A stretch of DNA of 54,498 bases, from positions 1 to 54,498 of the forward strand of contig JAGHUS010000038.1 in NCBI GenBank assembly GCA_018064685.1, written 5' to 3'. Made by a program: the position numbers and the translations under genes. How positions within the stretch are numbered: position 1 is the stretch's first letter; each line of letters opens with the position of its first letter. Origin of the DNA: Bacteroidales bacterium (GTDB lineage Bacteria; Bacteroidota; Bacteroidia; Bacteroidales; Bacteroidaceae). The notes under the pieces were generated by a model, which was given only the letters and a program-made list of their open reading frames with translations, was not told where the DNA came from and ran no database searches. Below, one piece after another: positions 23,810-32,073 of the stretch.

Positions 23810-25909
23810 ATGAGAAAGTTACTGAGTATTATCGCGCTGTTCTGCACGTTGGGTGCCGCTGCGCAGTTTGCAACACCTGCTAAGTTCACGGTCAAGGAGA
23901 ATAAAATCTCTGACACTGAGGTTGAAATCGTTTTCAGTGCTAAGATTGATGCTGGATGGCATGTCTATGGTACAGACATTAAGGATGGCGGTCCGACGAA
24001 GGCCGAGGTGACACTGGAGACGCAGAAGGGCGTTAAGCCCAAGGGTGGCTTGAAGGCCAAGGGCAATGCACATAAGGCTATGGACGAGATGTTCGGCATG
24101 GAGCTGACATACTACGAGGGCAGCGTAACTTTCACGCAGACCTTCACCATCACCGAGGAGACGTACGAGGTGGCCGGATATCTGACATACGGTGCTTGCA
24201 ACGACCAGAACTGCATCCCTCCAACCGATGTGGACTTTAAGTTCACGGGTACGGGCAAGCCTCAGACCCCCCAACTCCCTAAAGGGGGAGAGACGGGCTC
24301 CGAGGTGAAGGCTGATGAGGCCAAAAGCGCAGAGAATGTAGCCGAAGAAGTTGTTGCGGTAGAGGCGGCTGATACGCTGACTGCCGACACTGTGGCTGCC
24401 GACACTGTGGCTCTCCCCCTTCAGGGGGATGGGGGGGCTTCCCTCTATACTCCCGTCATCGACGAACTGAAATCGTATGGCGAGGATAATGCCGACACCT
24501 CCGACAAGAGTCTGCTGGCCATCTTCCTGCTGGGTTTCGGCGGTGGCATCCTGGCTCTGCTCACACCCTGTGTGTGGCCTATCATTCCCATGACGGTAAG
24601 TTTCTTCCTGAAGCGTAGCAAGGACGATAAGAAAAAAGGTATACGCGATGCCATGACATACGGACTGAGCATCGTGGTCATCTACGTGTTGCTGGGCCTG
24701 GTCATCACGCTGGTGTTTGGTGCCAGTGCGCTGAACTCCCTTTCCACCAACGCCATCTTCAACATCTTCTTCTGCCTGATGTTGCTGGTCTTTGCTGCCA
24801 GCTTCATGGGCGGTTTCGAGCTGACCCTGCCCTCGAGCTGGGGCAACGCGGTGGACAGCAAGGCCAACAAGACAACCGGACTGCTGAGCATCTTCCTCAT
24901 GGCCTTCACCCTGTCGCTGGTCAGCTTCTCGTGCACAGGTCCCATCATCGGTTTCCTGCTGGTGGAGATGGGTACGAGTGGTAGCGTCATCGCTCCTACC
25001 GTTGGTATGCTGGGCTTCGCCATCGCCTTGGCTTTGCCCTTCACGCTGTTTGCCATGTTCCCCACGTGGCTGAAGAGCGCGCCGAAGAGTGGCAACTGGA
25101 TGAACTGCATCAAGGTGTGCCTCGGCTTCCTGGAGCTGGCCTTCGCCCTGAAGTTCCTCAGCGTGGCCGACCTGGCATACGGCTGGCACATCCTCGACCG
25201 TGAGGTGTTCCTGTCGTTGTGGATTGTCATCTTCGCCCTTTTGGGTGCCTACCTCATCGGTTGGATTCGCTTCCCCCACGACGAGGACGAGTACGATGAG
25301 ATGGGCGAGGTCATCGTGAACCATCGTACGGGCGTAACCCGTTTCTTCCTGGCTCTGGCCTCATTTGCCTTTGCCATCTATATGATACCCGGTTTGTGGG
25401 GCGCTCCCTGCAAGGCTGTCAGCGCCTTCGCGCCTCCCATGTCTACCCAGGACTTCAACCTGCAAAAGGAGGATGTTGTTGAGGCACAGTTCACCGACTA
25501 CGAGCAGGGTATGGCATACGCCAAGCAGAAGGGGCTGCCCGTGATGCTGGACTTCACCGGCTTTGGTTGCGTGAACTGCCGTAAGATGGAGGCTGCCGTA
25601 TGGACGGATGCCGAGGTGCAGGACATCATTCGCGAGAAGTATGTGCTGATCAGTCTGTTTGTCGACGACAAGACCGCTCTGCCCGAGACCGAGATAGTGA
25701 AGGAGAGTGATGGCACCGAGACGAAGCTGCGCCGTGTGGGCGACAAGTGGAGCCATCTGGAGCGTACCAAGTTCGGCGCCCAGACACAGCCCTTCTACGT
25801 GCTGCTCGACAACGAGGGCAAGCCTCTCAACACCAGCTATTCGTACAACGAGGATATTACCGCCTTCGTGCAGTGGCTGAACAAGGGTGTGGAGAACTAC
25901 GAGAAATAG
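23810..25909 (+). CDS. dsbD: Thiol:disulfide interchange protein DsbD
   Basis: This 699-residue protein has a signal peptide (MRKLLSIIALFCTLGAAAQ) and an N-terminal domain with C130 and C135. A membrane domain of about eight segments follows, with C254 ('TPCVWP') and C375 ('SFSCTG'), then a C-terminal thioredoxin domain with CVNC at 587-590. The three cysteine pairs carry electrons from cytoplasmic thioredoxin to periplasmic partners. The start is fixed by the promoter just upstream. The linker (about 150-215) is odd: it holds two peptides derived from an inverted palindromic DNA repeat ('QLPKGGETGSE', 'LPLQGDGG') around a duplicated 'ADTVA'. It could serve periplasmic cysteine proteins such as the Omp28-like one. 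Confidence 0.92.
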   Translation: MRKLLSIIALFCTLGAAAQFATPAKFTVKENKISDTEVEIVFSAKIDAGWHVYGTDIKDGGPTKAEVTLETQKGVKPKGGLKAKGNAHKAMDEMFGMELTYYEGSVTFTQTFTITEETYEVAGYLTYGACNDQNCIPPTDVDFKFTGTGKPQTPQLPKGGETGSEVKADEAKSAENVAEEVVAVEAADTLTADTVAADTVALPLQGDGGASLYTPVIDELKSYGEDNADTSDKSLLAIFLLGFGGGILALLTPCVWPIIPMTVSFFLKRSKDDKKKGIRDAMTYGLSIVVIYVLLGLVITLVFGASALNSLSTNAIFNIFFCLMLLVFAASFMGGFELTLPSSWGNAVDSKANKTTGLLSIFLMAFTLSLVSFSCTGPIIGFLLVEMGTSGSVIAPTVGMLGFAIALALPFTLFAMFPTWLKSAPKSGNWMNCIKVCLGFLELAFALKFLSVADLAYGWHILDREVFLSLWIVIFALLGAYLIGWIRFPHDEDEYDEMGEVIVNHRTGVTRFFLALASFAFAIYMIPGLWGAPCKAVSAFAPPMSTQDFNLQKEDVVEAQFTDYEQGMAYAKQKGLPVMLDFTGFGCVNCRKMEAAVWTDAEVQDIIREKYVLISLFVDDKTALPETEIVKESDGTETKLRRVGDKWSHLERTKFGAQTQPFYVLLDNEGKPLNTSYSYNEDITAFVQWLNKGVENYEK
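24267..24438. repeat. Inverted pair of G/C palindromic repeats inside dsbD
   Basis: Copy 1 (about 24267-24290) read in reverse gives ctccccctttagggagttgg. Copy 2 (about 24411-24438) reads ctcccccttcagggggatgg. The two are in opposite orientation and both translate in frame in the linker. A related copy is intergenic at 29181-29206. They look like REP-type elements that entered a coding region. Confidence 0.65.
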
Positions 25910-25995
25910 TTTAGAGTTTAGAGTAGTTTAGAGTTTAGAGTAGTTTAGAGTAGTGTAGAGTTTAGAGTAGTGTAGGGTGTAGAGTTTAGAGTAGT
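25910..25995. repeat. Tandem repeat of TTTAGAGTAG
   Basis: Starting immediately after the dsbD stop codon, gtttagagtagtttagag units and variants (gtgtagagt, gtagggtgtag) run for about 85 bases. It is non-coding. The rest of the spacer to 26220 is AT-rich and includes a copy of the 35-bp dyad repeat and a hairpin. Confidence 0.75.
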
Positions 25996-26045
25996 GGAGG
26001 GGGCGGAGTTTAGCTTACATTATTCATAGCTATTTACTATTTACA

Positions 26046-26080
26046 GATTTCTTGGACAAGCCAAGTGTCGCAAGCGAGTT
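26046..26080. repeat. Third copy of the 35-bp dyad repeat
   Basis: Starts gatttcttggacaagccaag and aligns without gaps to the copies at 22577 and 22636. The dyad TTGG-N5-CCAA is perfect here. Confidence 0.55.
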
Positions 26081-26148
26081 GGTCTAATTTACTATTTATT
26101 TGGCGATTTTATTATTCTATTTGATATTTTTTTCGAATTAAGTGTAGT

Positions 26149-26173
26149 ATATGGCGCATTTTTTGCGTCATAT
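26149..26173. other. Hairpin upstream of the M16 peptidase gene
   Basis: atatggcgca (26149-26158) and tgcgtcatat (26164-26173) pair at nine of ten positions around a short T-rich loop, 48 bases before the start codon. It could be an operator or leader hairpin. No clear promoter was found next to it. Confidence 0.4.
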
Positions 26174-26220
26174 ATTACGAATAGGACAAGATAATAAATT
26201 CATAAAACAACAAAAATTAA

Positions 26221-29058
26221 ATGAAAAAGTTTCTTTTATTGGTAGCTTGCGCCTTTGTGGCGTTTGGTGCCAAGGCTCAGAGCGAAGAGGAGATGATGCA
26301 GCAGGCTATGCAGCAGCAGTTGCCCTTCGATCCTCAGACCAAGATGGGTACGCTGCCCAATGGTTTGACTTATTACATCCGTCACAACGAGTACCCCAAG
26401 GGTCAGGCTAACTTCTACATCGCACAGAAGGTGGGCTCGGTACTGGAGGAGGAAGATCAGCGCGGTCTGGCTCACTTCCTCGAGCACATGTGCTTTAACG
26501 GAACAAAGAACTTCCCCGAGAATCAGGTCATCAAGTACCTGGAGTCTATCGGTGTGAAGTTTGGTGCTCAGCTCAATGCTTACACCAGCATCGACGAGAC
26601 GGTCTATAATATTAATAATGTGCCCACCGCACGTGTGGCTACCGTCGACTCGGTGCTGCTCATCCTGCACGACTGGAGCCACGACCTCACCCTCGATCCC
26701 AAGGAGATTGACAAGGAGCGTGGTGTCATCCACGAGGAGTGGCGCAGCCGCAGTTCGGCCACAATGCGTATCTACGAGCGCCAGTTGCCCAAGCTGATGT
26801 CGAACGCACGTCCCGGCAACCGTCTGCCTATCGGTACGATGGAGGTTGTTGACAACTTCAAGCCCGAGGCTCTGCGTGCATACTACGAGAAGTGGTATCG
26901 TCCCGACCAGCAGGCTATCATCGTGGTGGGTGACATCGACGTGGCTCGCACCGAGGCTAAGATCAAGGAGATGTTCGAACCCATCCAGATGCCCGCCAAT
27001 GCTGCTGAGCGTGAGTACTTCGGTGTGCCCGACAATGCCGAGCCCATCGTGGTTACCGACAAGGATAAGGAGCAGGCAATGAGCGTCATCATGGTGATGA
27101 ACAAGCACGAGCAGCCCATTCCCGACGAGCTCAAGAACACCGTGCCCGGTATGGCTGCCAGTGTTATGATGCAGATGGCTCAGACCATGCTGAACCAGCG
27201 TCTCGAAGAGATGACTCAGAAGCCCGAGACCCCCTTCCTGCAGGCTGGCGCCGGTGATGGCACGTTCCTTCTGGCCAAGAAGGCATACGCATTCAGTTCG
27301 CAGATCGTTCCCAAAGAGGGACAGACGGACGAGGCTGTAAAGGCTGTTATGGCCGAGGTGTACCGTGCTGCAAAGTTCGGTTTCACCGCAACCGAATTCC
27401 AGCGTACCCGCAGCGAGTTCCTGAGCAGCTTGGAGAGCATCTACCAGAACCGCGAGAAGCGTGAGAGCGACAGCTACGTACAGGAGTGCGTGCAGCACTT
27501 CCTGAACAAGGAGCCTATGCCCGGTATCGAGACCGAGTATCAGCTCTACAACGCTCTGCTGCCCCAGCTCACTGTGGATGTTGTCAACCAGGCATTTGGT
27601 CAGCTCGTAAGTCTGAACGACTCGAACCTCGTCATTCTGGCTATGAACCCCGACAAGGAAGGCTTCGTACAGCCCACCGAGGCACAGCTTCTGGCCGACG
27701 TACACGCAGCACAGCAGATGGAGCTCACCGCATACGTTGACAACGTGAAGAACGAGCCCCTCGTTCCTCAGGTTCCCGCTCCCGGTTCTATCGTCAAGGA
27801 GAGCGATGTGAAGTTCGGTTTCAAGGAGCTGGTGCTGAGCAACGGCGTGAAGGTATACATGAAGAAGACCGACTATAAGGACAACGAAATCCTGATGAAC
27901 GCATACAGCAAGGGTGGTGTAGGCCGCTATCCTCTCGAGGATCGCTATACTCTCGACCTGCTCGACAATTATATCAGTGCCAGTGGTCTGGGTAACTTCA
28001 CCAGTACCGAGCTGAGCAAGGCTCTGGCAGGTGTACAGGCAAGCTGCTCTCCCTCGTTGGGCGAGCTGACCGAGGGTCTGCACGGTAACTGCGTTCCCAA
28101 GGACATCCGCACCCTCTTCGAGTTGGCTTACCTCCACTTCCAGCCCTTGCATCGCGACAATGAAGCTGTCGAGAGTGCTATGGCAAGCTTGCGTCAGACT
28201 CTGCACAACCGTCACATCAATCCTATGACCGCTCTGCGCGACTCTATCCAGACTACCCTCTATGGCAACAATCCCCGTCTCGTCATCATGGAGGAAGAGG
28301 ATGTCGACAAGGCTTCTTACGACCGTGCCCTCGAGATCTACGCCGATCGTTTTGCTGATGCCAGCGACTTCAACTTCTACTTCATCGGTAACATCGACGA
28401 GGATAGCATCCGTAACTACTCAAAGATCTTCCTGGCCAACCTTCCCGTCGTGAAGCGTGCTGACAAGCAGATCGAGAGCGGCTTGAAGTTCAAGAACGGC
28501 ATCCGCACCAACCGCTTCACCCAGAAGCAGGAGCAGCCTCAGTGTATCGCACTGATTGTCTCTTATGCCAAGGCCAAGAACGAACGTATGCAGAAGCTCT
28601 CTGCCGCCTTCCTCGGTCAGGTGCTCAGCACCCGCTATCTGGAGAAGATTCGCGAGGAGATGGGTGCTGCCTACAGCGTAGATGCTTCGGCTTCCGTTAC
28701 TCAGGTGGGCGTGAAGGACTACCAGGCTGTGCTTCAGATTGTTCTGCCCGTCAAGCCCGAGATGTGCGACGATGCCTTGAAGGCTGCCGAGGAGATCCTG
28801 GACGACCTGATCGCGAATGGTGTGAAGGATGAGGAGCTCAACAAGATTAAGGAGCACGAGCTGAAGAACCTCGACGAGGCTGAGCGTCTCAACGGTTCAT
28901 GGTTGGCTTGGTTCCGCAACTACAACGAGAACGGCATCGACTCATACACCAATATGAAGCAGACCATCCAGAACCTCTCTTCAAAGGATGTGGTGAAGAT
29001 GGCCAAGCAGATTAAGGCTGGCAAGAACCGTGCCACCATCGTGATGTTGCCGGAGTAA
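26221..29058 (+). CDS. M16 family zinc metallopeptidase, two-domain, exported
   Basis: The 945-residue protein has a signal peptide (MKKFLLLVACAFVAFGAKAQ) and the inverted zinc motif HFLEH (H85, E88, H89). The third ligand E166 sits in 'KERGVIHEEW' at the spacing expected for M16. The C-terminal half ('FKELVLSNGVKVYMKKTDYK' onward) repeats the fold without the zinc site, as in pitrilysin-type enzymes that degrade peptides in a closed chamber. The length fits periplasmic M16 proteases of Bacteroidetes. It is probably monocistronic: a repeat spacer lies on each side. Confidence 0.92.
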   Translation: MKKFLLLVACAFVAFGAKAQSEEEMMQQAMQQQLPFDPQTKMGTLPNGLTYYIRHNEYPKGQANFYIAQKVGSVLEEEDQRGLAHFLEHMCFNGTKNFPENQVIKYLESIGVKFGAQLNAYTSIDETVYNINNVPTARVATVDSVLLILHDWSHDLTLDPKEIDKERGVIHEEWRSRSSATMRIYERQLPKLMSNARPGNRLPIGTMEVVDNFKPEALRAYYEKWYRPDQQAIIVVGDIDVARTEAKIKEMFEPIQMPANAAEREYFGVPDNAEPIVVTDKDKEQAMSVIMVMNKHEQPIPDELKNTVPGMAASVMMQMAQTMLNQRLEEMTQKPETPFLQAGAGDGTFLLAKKAYAFSSQIVPKEGQTDEAVKAVMAEVYRAAKFGFTATEFQRTRSEFLSSLESIYQNREKRESDSYVQECVQHFLNKEPMPGIETEYQLYNALLPQLTVDVVNQAFGQLVSLNDSNLVILAMNPDKEGFVQPTEAQLLADVHAAQQMELTAYVDNVKNEPLVPQVPAPGSIVKESDVKFGFKELVLSNGVKVYMKKTDYKDNEILMNAYSKGGVGRYPLEDRYTLDLLDNYISASGLGNFTSTELSKALAGVQASCSPSLGELTEGLHGNCVPKDIRTLFELAYLHFQPLHRDNEAVESAMASLRQTLHNRHINPMTALRDSIQTTLYGNNPRLVIMEEEDVDKASYDRALEIYADRFADASDFNFYFIGNIDEDSIRNYSKIFLANLPVVKRADKQIESGLKFKNGIRTNRFTQKQEQPQCIALIVSYAKAKNERMQKLSAAFLGQVLSTRYLEKIREEMGAAYSVDASASVTQVGVKDYQAVLQIVLPVKPEMCDDALKAAEEILDDLIANGVKDEELNKIKEHELKNLDEAERLNGSWLAWFRNYNENGIDSYTNMKQTIQNLSSKDVVKMAKQIKAGKNRATIVMLPE

Positions 29059-29059
29059 T

Positions 29060-29145
29060 TCACAATTCATAATTCATAATTCACAATTCATAATTAGCTG
29101 GCGCTTGGAGTAATTCATAATTCATAATGCATAATTCATAATTAG
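29060..29145. repeat. Tandem repeat of AATTCATAATTCAC
   Basis: aattcataattcacaattc units occupy two blocks (29060-29095 and 29110-29144) directly after the peptidase stop, each followed by a related ctggcgc segment. It is non-coding. Confidence 0.75.
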
Positions 29146-29180
29146 GCTGGCGCAGTGATGCCTCCATACAGATTGGAATC

Positions 29181-29206
29181 CTCCCCCTTGGGGGTGGAGG
29201 GTCTGC
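29181..29206. repeat. Intergenic copy of the G/C palindromic repeat
   Basis: The sequence begins ctcccccttgggggtggagg and resembles the two copies inside dsbD. It lies 16 bases before the pdxB start and could form a hairpin in the pdxB leader. Confidence 0.55.
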
Positions 29207-29221
29207 TAATTCATATAGTTT

Positions 29222-30235
29222 ATGAAAATAATTGTAGACGATAAGATACCCTACATAAAAGGACAGATAGAGCAGCTCGGAGACGAGGTGCTCTATTTGT
29301 CTGGTAGCAAGATTGGACGGGATGATGTGCGTGATGCCGACGTGCTGATGATACGTACACGAACGCATTGCAACCGCGAACTGCTCGAGGGCAGCACAGT
29401 GAAGTTCATCGTGACAGCCACCATTGGTTTCGATCATATCGATGTAGACTACCTCCGCGAGGCTGGCATCGAGTGGACGAACTGTCCCGGCTGCAATGCC
29501 ACCAGTGTGGGGCAGTATGTGCGCAACACGCTCTTCCTCTTGCAGCGCGAGCGTGGTCTCTGTCTGAAGGACGCTACGCTCGGCATTGTGGGTGTGGGGC
29601 ATGTGGGCAGTGCTGTGCTCGAGGCTTGCAGGCCTTGGGTGGGTAGGGTGCTGCTCAACGATCCGCCCAAGGGGCTCCCCACGTCTCTCTCTGTGCTGCA
29701 GAATGAGTGCGATGTCATCACCTTCCATACCCCGTTGGTGACGGACGGGCAGTGGCCTTCCTTCCATTTGGCAGACGAGGCCTTCTTTGCCGGACTGGCC
29801 AAGCGTCCTGTCATCATCAATGCGGCACGTGGCGAGGTAGTGGACAATGTTGCGCTTGAGGCGGCTTTGGACAGCGGACTGGTCAGCGAGGCTGTTATCG
29901 ACACATGGGAGCACGAACCCCACCTCTCGCGCACGTTATTAAATAAGGTGTATATCGGCACTCCTCATATTGCCGGTTACAGTGCCGACGGCAAGGCCAA
30001 TGCCACCCGCATGTCGCTCGAGGCTGTAGCACGTTGGATGGGCGTGGCCGACAAGGTACATTTCGATGTCTTCCCACCCAAGGTTCCCGAGTCGTGCCGT
30101 CCCAGTGGCGATGTCGTGGAGGATGCTTTGCGCCTTTACGATCCACGTCAGGATAGTCAGCGGTTGAAGGACAGTCCGTCGGATTTTGAACGCCTGCGTG
30201 GCGACTATCCTTTGCGTCGCGAACTTTTTGTTTGA
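29222..30235 (+). CDS. pdxB: Erythronate-4-phosphate dehydrogenase
   Basis: This 337-residue enzyme oxidises 4-phospho-D-erythronate in the DXP-dependent branch of pyridoxal phosphate synthesis. It shows the D-2-hydroxyacid dehydrogenase plan: a substrate domain with 'ATIGFDHID', the nucleotide fold GVGHVGS (124-130), 'NAARGEVVD' with the catalytic arginine, and a 'WEHEPHL' catalytic histidine region. The C-terminal 'FERLRGDYPLRRE' is typical of PdxB rather than of other family members. It is slightly shorter than the E. coli enzyme (378), as is usual in Bacteroidetes. Confidence 0.93.
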   Translation: MKIIVDDKIPYIKGQIEQLGDEVLYLSGSKIGRDDVRDADVLMIRTRTHCNRELLEGSTVKFIVTATIGFDHIDVDYLREAGIEWTNCPGCNATSVGQYVRNTLFLLQRERGLCLKDATLGIVGVGHVGSAVLEACRPWVGRVLLNDPPKGLPTSLSVLQNECDVITFHTPLVTDGQWPSFHLADEAFFAGLAKRPVIINAARGEVVDNVALEAALDSGLVSEAVIDTWEHEPHLSRTLLNKVYIGTPHIAGYSADGKANATRMSLEAVARWMGVADKVHFDVFPPKVPESCRPSGDVVEDALRLYDPRQDSQRLKDSPSDFERLRGDYPLRRELFV

Positions 30236-30260
30236 AAAATGTGCAAAATTGCTTTCTAAA

Positions 30261-30339
30261 TAGCGTAAAATGCACAAAAAAATGCCCGATTTGCACAAAA
30301 AGGGCATATTGTGTGCAGAATTAAGCATTTTTTACGCTA
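30261..30339. other. Nested inverted repeats between pdxB and acpP
   Basis: The outer arms are tagcgtaaaatgc (30261-30273) and gcattttttacgcta (30325-30339). The inner arms are atgccc (30282-30287) and gggcat (30302-30307). The structure ends just before the acpP promoter, so it could be a pdxB transcript end or a binding site for a regulator of lipid genes. It lacks a classic U-tract. Confidence 0.5.
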
Positions 30340-30343
30340 ATTA

Positions 30344-30375
30344 TTTGCACAAAAGCGCAAAATGTAGTTACTTTG
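30344..30375 (+). promoter_or_regulatory. Promoter of acpP
   Basis: TTTG at 30344-30347 and TTACTTTG at 30368-30375 are 20 bases apart; the -7 box differs from the consensus TAnnTTTG only at its second base. The leader to the ATG at 30429 is about 45 bases and A-rich. Confidence 0.65.
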
Positions 30376-30428
30376 CAGCCGAAAACGAGAAAATAACTGT
30401 TTTTATTATAATTTAAACACTGAAAATT

Positions 30429-30668
30429 ATGTCAGAAATTGAAGCAAAAGTAAAAGAGATTATCGTTGAGAAGTTGGGTGTTGACGAGGCAGACGTAGTT
30501 GCTGAGGCATCTTTCACCAATGACCTGGGTGCTGACTCTCTGGACACTGTAGAGCTCATCATGGAGTTCGAGAACAAGTTCGGTATCACTATTCCCGATG
30601 ATCAGGCTGAGAAGATCTCTACCGTTGGCGACGCTATCGCTTACATCGAGGAGCATCAGAACGCATAA
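30429..30668 (+). CDS. acpP: Acyl carrier protein
   Basis: This acidic 79-residue protein carries the 4'-phosphopantetheine attachment motif DSL with Ser37. It holds growing acyl chains during type II fatty acid synthesis. Length and sequence are canonical. It precedes fabF, the usual order, but a terminator-like hairpin separates the two, which fits the higher need for carrier protein. Confidence 0.97.
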   Translation: MSEIEAKVKEIIVEKLGVDEADVVAEASFTNDLGADSLDTVELIMEFENKFGITIPDDQAEKISTVGDAIAYIEEHQNA

Positions 30669-30681
30669 ATAAGTTAACATA

Positions 30682-30736
30682 AGATTAGGGTTCACCCTCA
30701 CTGTATCTAGTGGGGTAAACCCTAATCTTTGTTTTT
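30682..30736 (+). terminator. Hairpin terminator or attenuator between acpP and fabF
   Basis: agattagggtt (30682-30692) pairs perfectly with aaccctaatct (30718-30728), with inner pairing accc/gggt, followed by ttgttttt. No new promoter is evident before fabF, so this probably sets the ratio of acpP to fabF transcripts by partial termination. Confidence 0.8.
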
Positions 30737-30772
30737 GCATTATTACTATTTTATCTATAATATCCCCTATTT

Positions 30773-32038
30773 ATGGAACTCAAAAGAGTTGTCGTAACAG
30801 GTATGGGTGCTGTCACCCCATTGGGTAATACTGCCGAGGAGACTTGGCAGAACATCCTCGATGGTAAGAGTGGTGCAGCTCCTATTACGCATTTTGACGC
30901 TTCAGCATTCAAGACTCAGTTCGCTTGCGAGGTGAAGGATTTGGATGTTGAGAAGTATATCGACAAAAAGGAGGCTCGCAAGATGGATCCCTATTGCCAG
31001 TATGCACTCTGTGCTGCTGCACAGGCTGTTGAGGATTCACAGCTCGACCTCGAGAACGAGGACAAGAACCGCATCGGCGTTGTGCTGGGTGTGGGTATCG
31101 GTGGTATGAAGACCTTCGAAGAGGAGGTTGGCAACTACACCCTCAACCACGAGAAGATGGGTCCCCGTTTCGGTCCAATGTTCGTGCCCAAGATGATTGC
31201 CGACATCGCTGCTGGTCACATCAGCATCAAGTACGGCTTCCATGGTCCCAACTACATCACTTCAAGTGCTTGTGCTAGTAGCACCAACGCTTTGGCTGAT
31301 GCCTTCAACCTGATTCGTCTGGGCAAGGCTAATGTCATTGTCAGTGGTGGTAGCGAGGCTGCCATCGTGCCCTGTGGTGTAGGTGGCTTCAACGCCATGA
31401 AGGCTCTCTCTACCCGCAACGACGAGCCCGAAAAGGCAAGCCGTCCCTTCAGCGCAAGCCGTGATGGTTTCATCATGGGCGAGGGTAGCGCTATCCTGGT
31501 TCTTGAGGAGCTCGAGCACGCAAAGGCTCGTGGTGCCAAGATCTATGCCGAGATGGTAGGTGCCGGTATGAGCGCCGATGCTCACCACATCACCGCTTCT
31601 CATCCCGAAGGTCTGGGCGCAATCCTCGTTATGAGCAATGCACTCGAGGACGCTGAGATGAAGCCCGAGGACATCGACTACATCAATGTTCACGGTACCA
31701 GCACTCACGTCGGTGATATCAGCGAGGTTAAGGCTATTCAGGCTGTATTCGGTCAGCATGCTTATGAGCTGAACATCAGCTCTACCAAGAGTATGACTGG
31801 TCACTTGCTGGGTGCCGCTGGTTCTGTCGAGGCTATGTTCAGCGTACTCTCTGTCAAGAACGACATCGTGCCTCCCACCATCAACCACGAGGAGGGTGAC
31901 AACGACGAGGAAATCGACTACAATTTGAACTTCACATTCAACAAGGCTCAGAAGCGCACCGTGCGTGCTGCCTTGAGCAATACTTTTGGATTTGGAGGTC
32001 ACAATGCATGTGTAATCTTTAAGAAGTACGCTGAGTAA
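30773..32038 (+). CDS. fabF: 3-oxoacyl-ACP synthase II
   Basis: This 421-residue condensing enzyme elongates acyl-ACP with malonyl-ACP. The catalytic triad is visible: C167 in 'SSACASSTNAL', H308 in 'NVHGTSTHVGD' and H344 in 'TGHLLGAAG'. The length is standard for FabF. It lies downstream of acpP and just upstream of rnc, an arrangement common in Bacteroidetes. Confidence 0.96.
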   Translation: MELKRVVVTGMGAVTPLGNTAEETWQNILDGKSGAAPITHFDASAFKTQFACEVKDLDVEKYIDKKEARKMDPYCQYALCAAAQAVEDSQLDLENEDKNRIGVVLGVGIGGMKTFEEEVGNYTLNHEKMGPRFGPMFVPKMIADIAAGHISIKYGFHGPNYITSSACASSTNALADAFNLIRLGKANVIVSGGSEAAIVPCGVGGFNAMKALSTRNDEPEKASRPFSASRDGFIMGEGSAILVLEELEHAKARGAKIYAEMVGAGMSADAHHITASHPEGLGAILVMSNALEDAEMKPEDIDYINVHGTSTHVGDISEVKAIQAVFGQHAYELNISSTKSMTGHLLGAAGSVEAMFSVLSVKNDIVPPTINHEEGDNDEEIDYNLNFTFNKAQKRTVRAALSNTFGFGGHNACVIFKKYAE

Positions 32039-32042
32039 TTCC

Positions 32043-32063
32043 TGCGTATTTCTCTAATACGCA
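32043..32063 (+). promoter_or_regulatory. Hairpin between fabF and rnc
   Basis: tgcgtatt (32043-32050) pairs with aatacgca (32056-32063), ten bases before the GTG start of the RNase III gene. There is no U-tract. It could be a self-cleavage site for RNase III in its own leader, as known for E. coli rnc; this is inference. Confidence 0.45.
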
Positions 32064-32073
32064 AAGAATTAAA

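Noticed and set aside
23819..25324. 501-codon open frame on the minus strand opposite dsbD
   Set aside because: It mirrors the coding frame of dsbD, has no signal or motif, and dsbD is unmistakable.
26236..28215. 659-codon open frame opposite the M16 peptidase
   Set aside because: Codon-bias shadow of the plus-strand gene; its translation is rich in Leu, Val and His with no domain.
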